Assembly (NCBI GenBank): GCA_003987725.1
Contig: RXJH01000001.1
Location: 372,001-436,000, forward strand
DNA length: 64,000 nt
Direction: 5' to 3'
Source of the DNA: Hyphomicrobium sp.
Lineage (GTDB): Bacteria > Pseudomonadota > Alphaproteobacteria > Rhizobiales > Hyphomicrobiaceae
This document shows, one piece after another, positions 61,309 to 64,000 of the stretch. Each line of letters begins with the position of its first letter. Position 1 is the first letter of the stretch. The position numbers were made by a program, and so were the translations under genes. The notes beneath the pieces were generated by a model. The model saw nothing but the letters and a program-made list of their open reading frames with translations. It was not told the origin of the DNA and did not search any database.

Positions 61309-64000
61309 AGTTTTCTATCAATGGACGTTTCATCCAGGAGGAGCCTGCGCCCGGGCAATGCCTACGCACCTTCCTGCGCGAGCAAGGATGCCAGGGCGTC
61401 AAGAAGGGCTGCGATACCGGCGATTGCGGCGCATGCACAGTTTGGATCGACGGCACTCCCTTCCATAGTTGCCTTATGCCGGCGTTCCGGGCCGCCGGTC
61501 GCGAGATCACGACGATCGAGGGGCTGCAGCAGAACGGCGAGCTGCATCCCATGCAACAGGCATTTCTCGATGCGCAAGCTTTTCAGTGCGGCTTCTGCGC
61601 CGCCGGCATGATCATGACGGCCGCCACCTTCGATGAGAAGGCTCGCGAGGACCTGCCGCACATGCTCAAGGGCAATCTCTGTCGTTGCACCGGCTACGGA
61701 AGCATCCACGACGCCCTTCATGGCATCAAGGCCGCCGAAGACGACGTCGCGGGGCACGCGTGTGGTGCGAGCCTTAAGAGCCCGTTCGCCGAAGCAATCG
61801 TAACGGGCAAGGCGCGCTACACCCTTGATGCTGTCCCGCAGAAACCTCTGCATCTGAAGGTGTTGCGCTCGCCCCATGCGCACGCCCGCATCCGCACCAT
61901 TCACCGCGGTGAAGCGATCGCGGTTCCGGGCGTTGTTGCCATCTTCACTTGGGAGGACGTTCCGCGCCGGCTCTACAGCACGGCAACGCACGAGGATCAC
62001 CTCGTCGATCCTGACGATACGTACATGCTGGACAACGTGGTGCGCTTCGTCGGGCAGCGCGTCGCCGCCGTCGTCGCCGACAGCGAAGGCGCTGCCGAGG
62101 CCGCAGCACGGCTGATCGACGTCGATTACGAGATCCTGCCCGCTGTCTTCGATCCGGTAGAGGCCATGAAGCCGGACGCGCCGATCCTTCACCAGACCGG
62201 CTTGGAATCCCGGGGAAACATCTACGTCGATATTCATGGCGAGATCGGGAATGTCGCGGCGGGCTTCGAGGAAGCCGATGTCATTCACGAGAAAACCTAT
62301 TCGACATCGCGGGTACAGCACGCCCATCTTGAAACCCATGGCTCCATAGCCTGGAAGGGCGAAGACGGGCGGGTGCACGTCCGCACCAGCTCGCAAGCGC
62401 CTTTCATCGCCAAGCAGAAGCTCTGTCACCTGTTCGGCCTGCTCGACCGCGACGTCCACGTTTTCACCGAGCGCATCGGCGGCGGCTTCGGCGGCAAGCA
62501 GGAGATGATCTCCGAAGATCTCTGCGTGCTGGCCGCGCTTAAAACGGAACGCCCGGTCATGTGGGAGTTCACACGCGAAGAGCAATTCATCGGCGCCACG
62601 ACGCGTCATCCCATGACGACGCGAGTCAAGCTCGGTGCCAGGCGCGATGGAACGCTCACCGCCATCGAGGTCCACGTTGTTTCCAATACGGGCGCATACG
62701 GCGGGCACGGCAGCGAAACCCTCGCGGCTGCGCTGAGCTCCCCGCTTGCCGCCTATCGGTGTCCGAACAAGAAAGCCGATGGGTACGCGGTCTACACGAA
62801 CATGGTCCCCGCCGGAGGCTTTCGCGGCTATGGGGCCTCGCAAACCACGTTCGCCATTGAATGCGCGATAGACGATCTCGCAAAGAAGCTTGGCGTGGGA
62901 CCGTTCGAGATCAGGCGCAAGAACATGATCCGGTCGGATGACTGGATCGAGTCCGTCTGGAAGGATGCTACGGACGTTACGTTCGGCAGCTACGGTCTCG
63001 ACCAATGCCTCGACCTCGTCGAGGCCTCGCTCGCGAGTGGAAGGGGCTTGGCAAAGCCTGATGGAGATGACTGGGTCGAGGGATCGGGCATCGCGCTCGC
63101 CATGCTGGAAAGCGGCCCGCCGACGGAGCACCGTTCGGGCGCAGTGATGGCGCTGCTTCCGGACGGGACGTATCACCTTGCCGTCGGCTCCACGGAAATG
63201 GGCAACGGCTCGGCAACCGCCCATCGCCAGATCGCCGCCGAGATCCTCGCTACGCGCGCCGATCGCATCGCGCTCATCAACGGCGATACGGACCTCACGC
63301 CTTACGATACCGGCACCTTTGCCAGTACGGGGACTGTCGTCGCCGGCCAGGCGGTGGCGCTGACGGCAACGGCGCTGCGCGACAACATCTTCTCGTATGC
63401 CGCCCGCTATTTCGGCTGCAATGCAGCCGATCTCAGCTTGCACGACGATGCAATCATCTGCGCCAATCAGACTGTGCCGCTCCGCGAGCTGGTCGCTCGC
63501 GGCGCCGCCACGGGACATAGGTTCGAAGCCAAGCGCAAAGCCTATCTCTCGCCGCGTTCCGTCGGCTTCAATGTCCAAGGCATCCGCGCAGCCGTACATC
63601 GCGTCACCGGCCAGATCGCCATTCTGCAAAGCGTGCACGCGGCCGATATCGGCAAGCTCATCAATCCCATGCAGTGCCGCGGCCAGATCGACGGCGCCAT
63701 CGGCATGGGTCTCGGATGGGCGCTATACGAAAAGATGGTCTACAACGATAAGGGCGCCATGGTGAACGCGTCGTTGCGCGACTACCGCATTCCGACCTTT
63801 GCCGACCTTCCGCGCAGCGAGATTTATTTCGCCGACACTTACGACAGCGTGGGGCCGTTGGGTGCCAAGGCCCAGGGCGAATGCGCAATCAACGCCGTCG
63901 CCCCTGCAGTTGCCAACGCGGTCGCCAACGCGACCGGCGTTCGGTTTCCCGACCTTCCACTGACACCGGATCGCATCTTCGAGAAGCTCGGCCGCTGTCA
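61305..64000 (+). CDS. Fused FeS-molybdopterin hydroxylase subunit (XdhD-like), cut by window end
   Basis: 898 codons are visible and the stop lies beyond the window. N-terminal 2Fe-2S domain: GCDTGDCGACTVWIDG with a later Cys (FHSC), then the second cluster CGFCAAGMIMTA and NLCRCTGYGSI. The molybdenum-binding part follows from about 165: ERIGGGFGGKQE, GGFRGYGASQTTFA, VGSTEMGNGSATAH, and GAKAQGECAINAVAPAVANA, which probably holds the catalytic Glu. Fused FeS-Moco with a separate FAD subunit is the XdhD (YgfN) layout. It hydroxylates a purine, aldehyde or other heterocycle; the substrate cannot be read. Confidence 0.9.
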   Translation, partial: MKFSINGRFIQEEPAPGQCLRTFLREQGCQGVKKGCDTGDCGACTVWIDGTPFHSCLMPAFRAAGREITTIEGLQQNGELHPMQQAFLDAQAFQCGFCAAGMIMTAATFDEKAREDLPHMLKGNLCRCTGYGSIHDALHGIKAAEDDVAGHACGASLKSPFAEAIVTGKARYTLDAVPQKPLHLKVLRSPHAHARIRTIHRGEAIAVPGVVAIFTWEDVPRRLYSTATHEDHLVDPDDTYMLDNVVRFVGQRVAAVVADSEGAAEAAARLIDVDYEILPAVFDPVEAMKPDAPILHQTGLESRGNIYVDIHGEIGNVAAGFEEADVIHEKTYSTSRVQHAHLETHGSIAWKGEDGRVHVRTSSQAPFIAKQKLCHLFGLLDRDVHVFTERIGGGFGGKQEMISEDLCVLAALKTERPVMWEFTREEQFIGATTRHPMTTRVKLGARRDGTLTAIEVHVVSNTGAYGGHGSETLAAALSSPLAAYRCPNKKADGYAVYTNMVPAGGFRGYGASQTTFAIECAIDDLAKKLGVGPFEIRRKNMIRSDDWIESVWKDATDVTFGSYGLDQCLDLVEASLASGRGLAKPDGDDWVEGSGIALAMLESGPPTEHRSGAVMALLPDGTYHLAVGSTEMGNGSATAHRQIAAEILATRADRIALINGDTDLTPYDTGTFASTGTVVAGQAVALTATALRDNIFSYAARYFGCNAADLSLHDDAIICANQTVPLRELVARGAATGHRFEAKRKAYLSPRSVGFNVQGIRAAVHRVTGQIAILQSVHAADIGKLINPMQCRGQIDGAIGMGLGWALYEKMVYNDKGAMVNASLRDYRIPTFADLPRSEIYFADTYDSVGPLGAKAQGECAINAVAPAVANAVANATGVRFPDLPLTPDRIFEKLGRC

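Noticed and set aside
61362-63638. A 758-codon frame antisense to the molybdenum hydroxylase gene
   Set aside because: The plus strand has all Fe-S and Moco motifs; the minus frame has none and mirrors its codon bias.

Overview
The window looks like chromosome from a methylotrophic alphaproteobacterium, most likely Hyphomicrobium or a close relative. It carries a complete calcium-type methanol dehydrogenase operon (mxaFJGIRSACKLD plus extensions), a divergent mxaZYX-like sensor system and a lanmodulin homologue. GC-rich codon use, many ATGA stop/start overlaps and the DUF3141-pta-ackA-fabI block also fit this group. I saw no rRNA, tRNA, CRISPR array or recognisable insertion sequence. The last gene runs off the right edge.

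Layout. 0.3-2.4 kb: an eroded ArsR-type regulator and a two-part sodium:solute symporter. 2.6-6.5 kb (minus): two small exported proteins and the MxaX/MxaY/MxaZ-like regulator, histidine kinase and lipoprotein, divergent from mxaF. 6.8-19.4 kb (plus): the mxa operon, from the abundant structural proteins (MxaF, J, G, I) through the MoxR/DUF58/vWA maturation block (MxaR, S, A, C, K, L) to MxaD, a YVTN propeller (MxaE-like), a TraB/GumN protein and a small exported protein. Hairpins after mxaF and mxaI fit a graded expression pattern. 19.4-21.8 kb: an exported protein, lanmodulin, a NarL-type response regulator and a frameshifted histidine kinase remnant. 21.8-24.3 kb: an NO-stress unit (truncated haemoglobin, NsrR, nitronate monooxygenase) around one NsrR-type operator.

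24.4-32.4 kb: a second EF-hand protein, a class III cyclase with TPRs, an OmpA-type protein, an outer-membrane barrel protein and a large TPR-CHAT protease-like protein. 32.9-42.9 kb is a metal-resistance region: a MerR/CadR-type regulator, three matching MerR-type promoters, a CzcB/CzcA pump with a small Cys/His exported partner, and a Zn/Cd/Pb P-type ATPase. 43.0-49.5 kb: a probable low-oxygen unit with an FNR/FixK box, DUF3141 protein, phosphate acetyltransferase, acetate kinase and FabI, flanked by small membrane proteins.

49.5-57.2 kb is an accessory stretch of small hypothetical genes, CspA, a bestrophin and truncated genes. Its most unusual feature is a pair of diverged paralogues facing each other (52.5 and 53.4-53.7 kb). 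They share an almost identical two-hairpin 5' leader whose second hairpin masks the ribosome binding site, with a compensatory base-pair change. 57.2-64 kb: a multicopper oxidase fused to a C-terminal FG-GAP-like repeat region, then a molybdenum hydroxylase with a separate FAD subunit and a fused FeS-Moco subunit.
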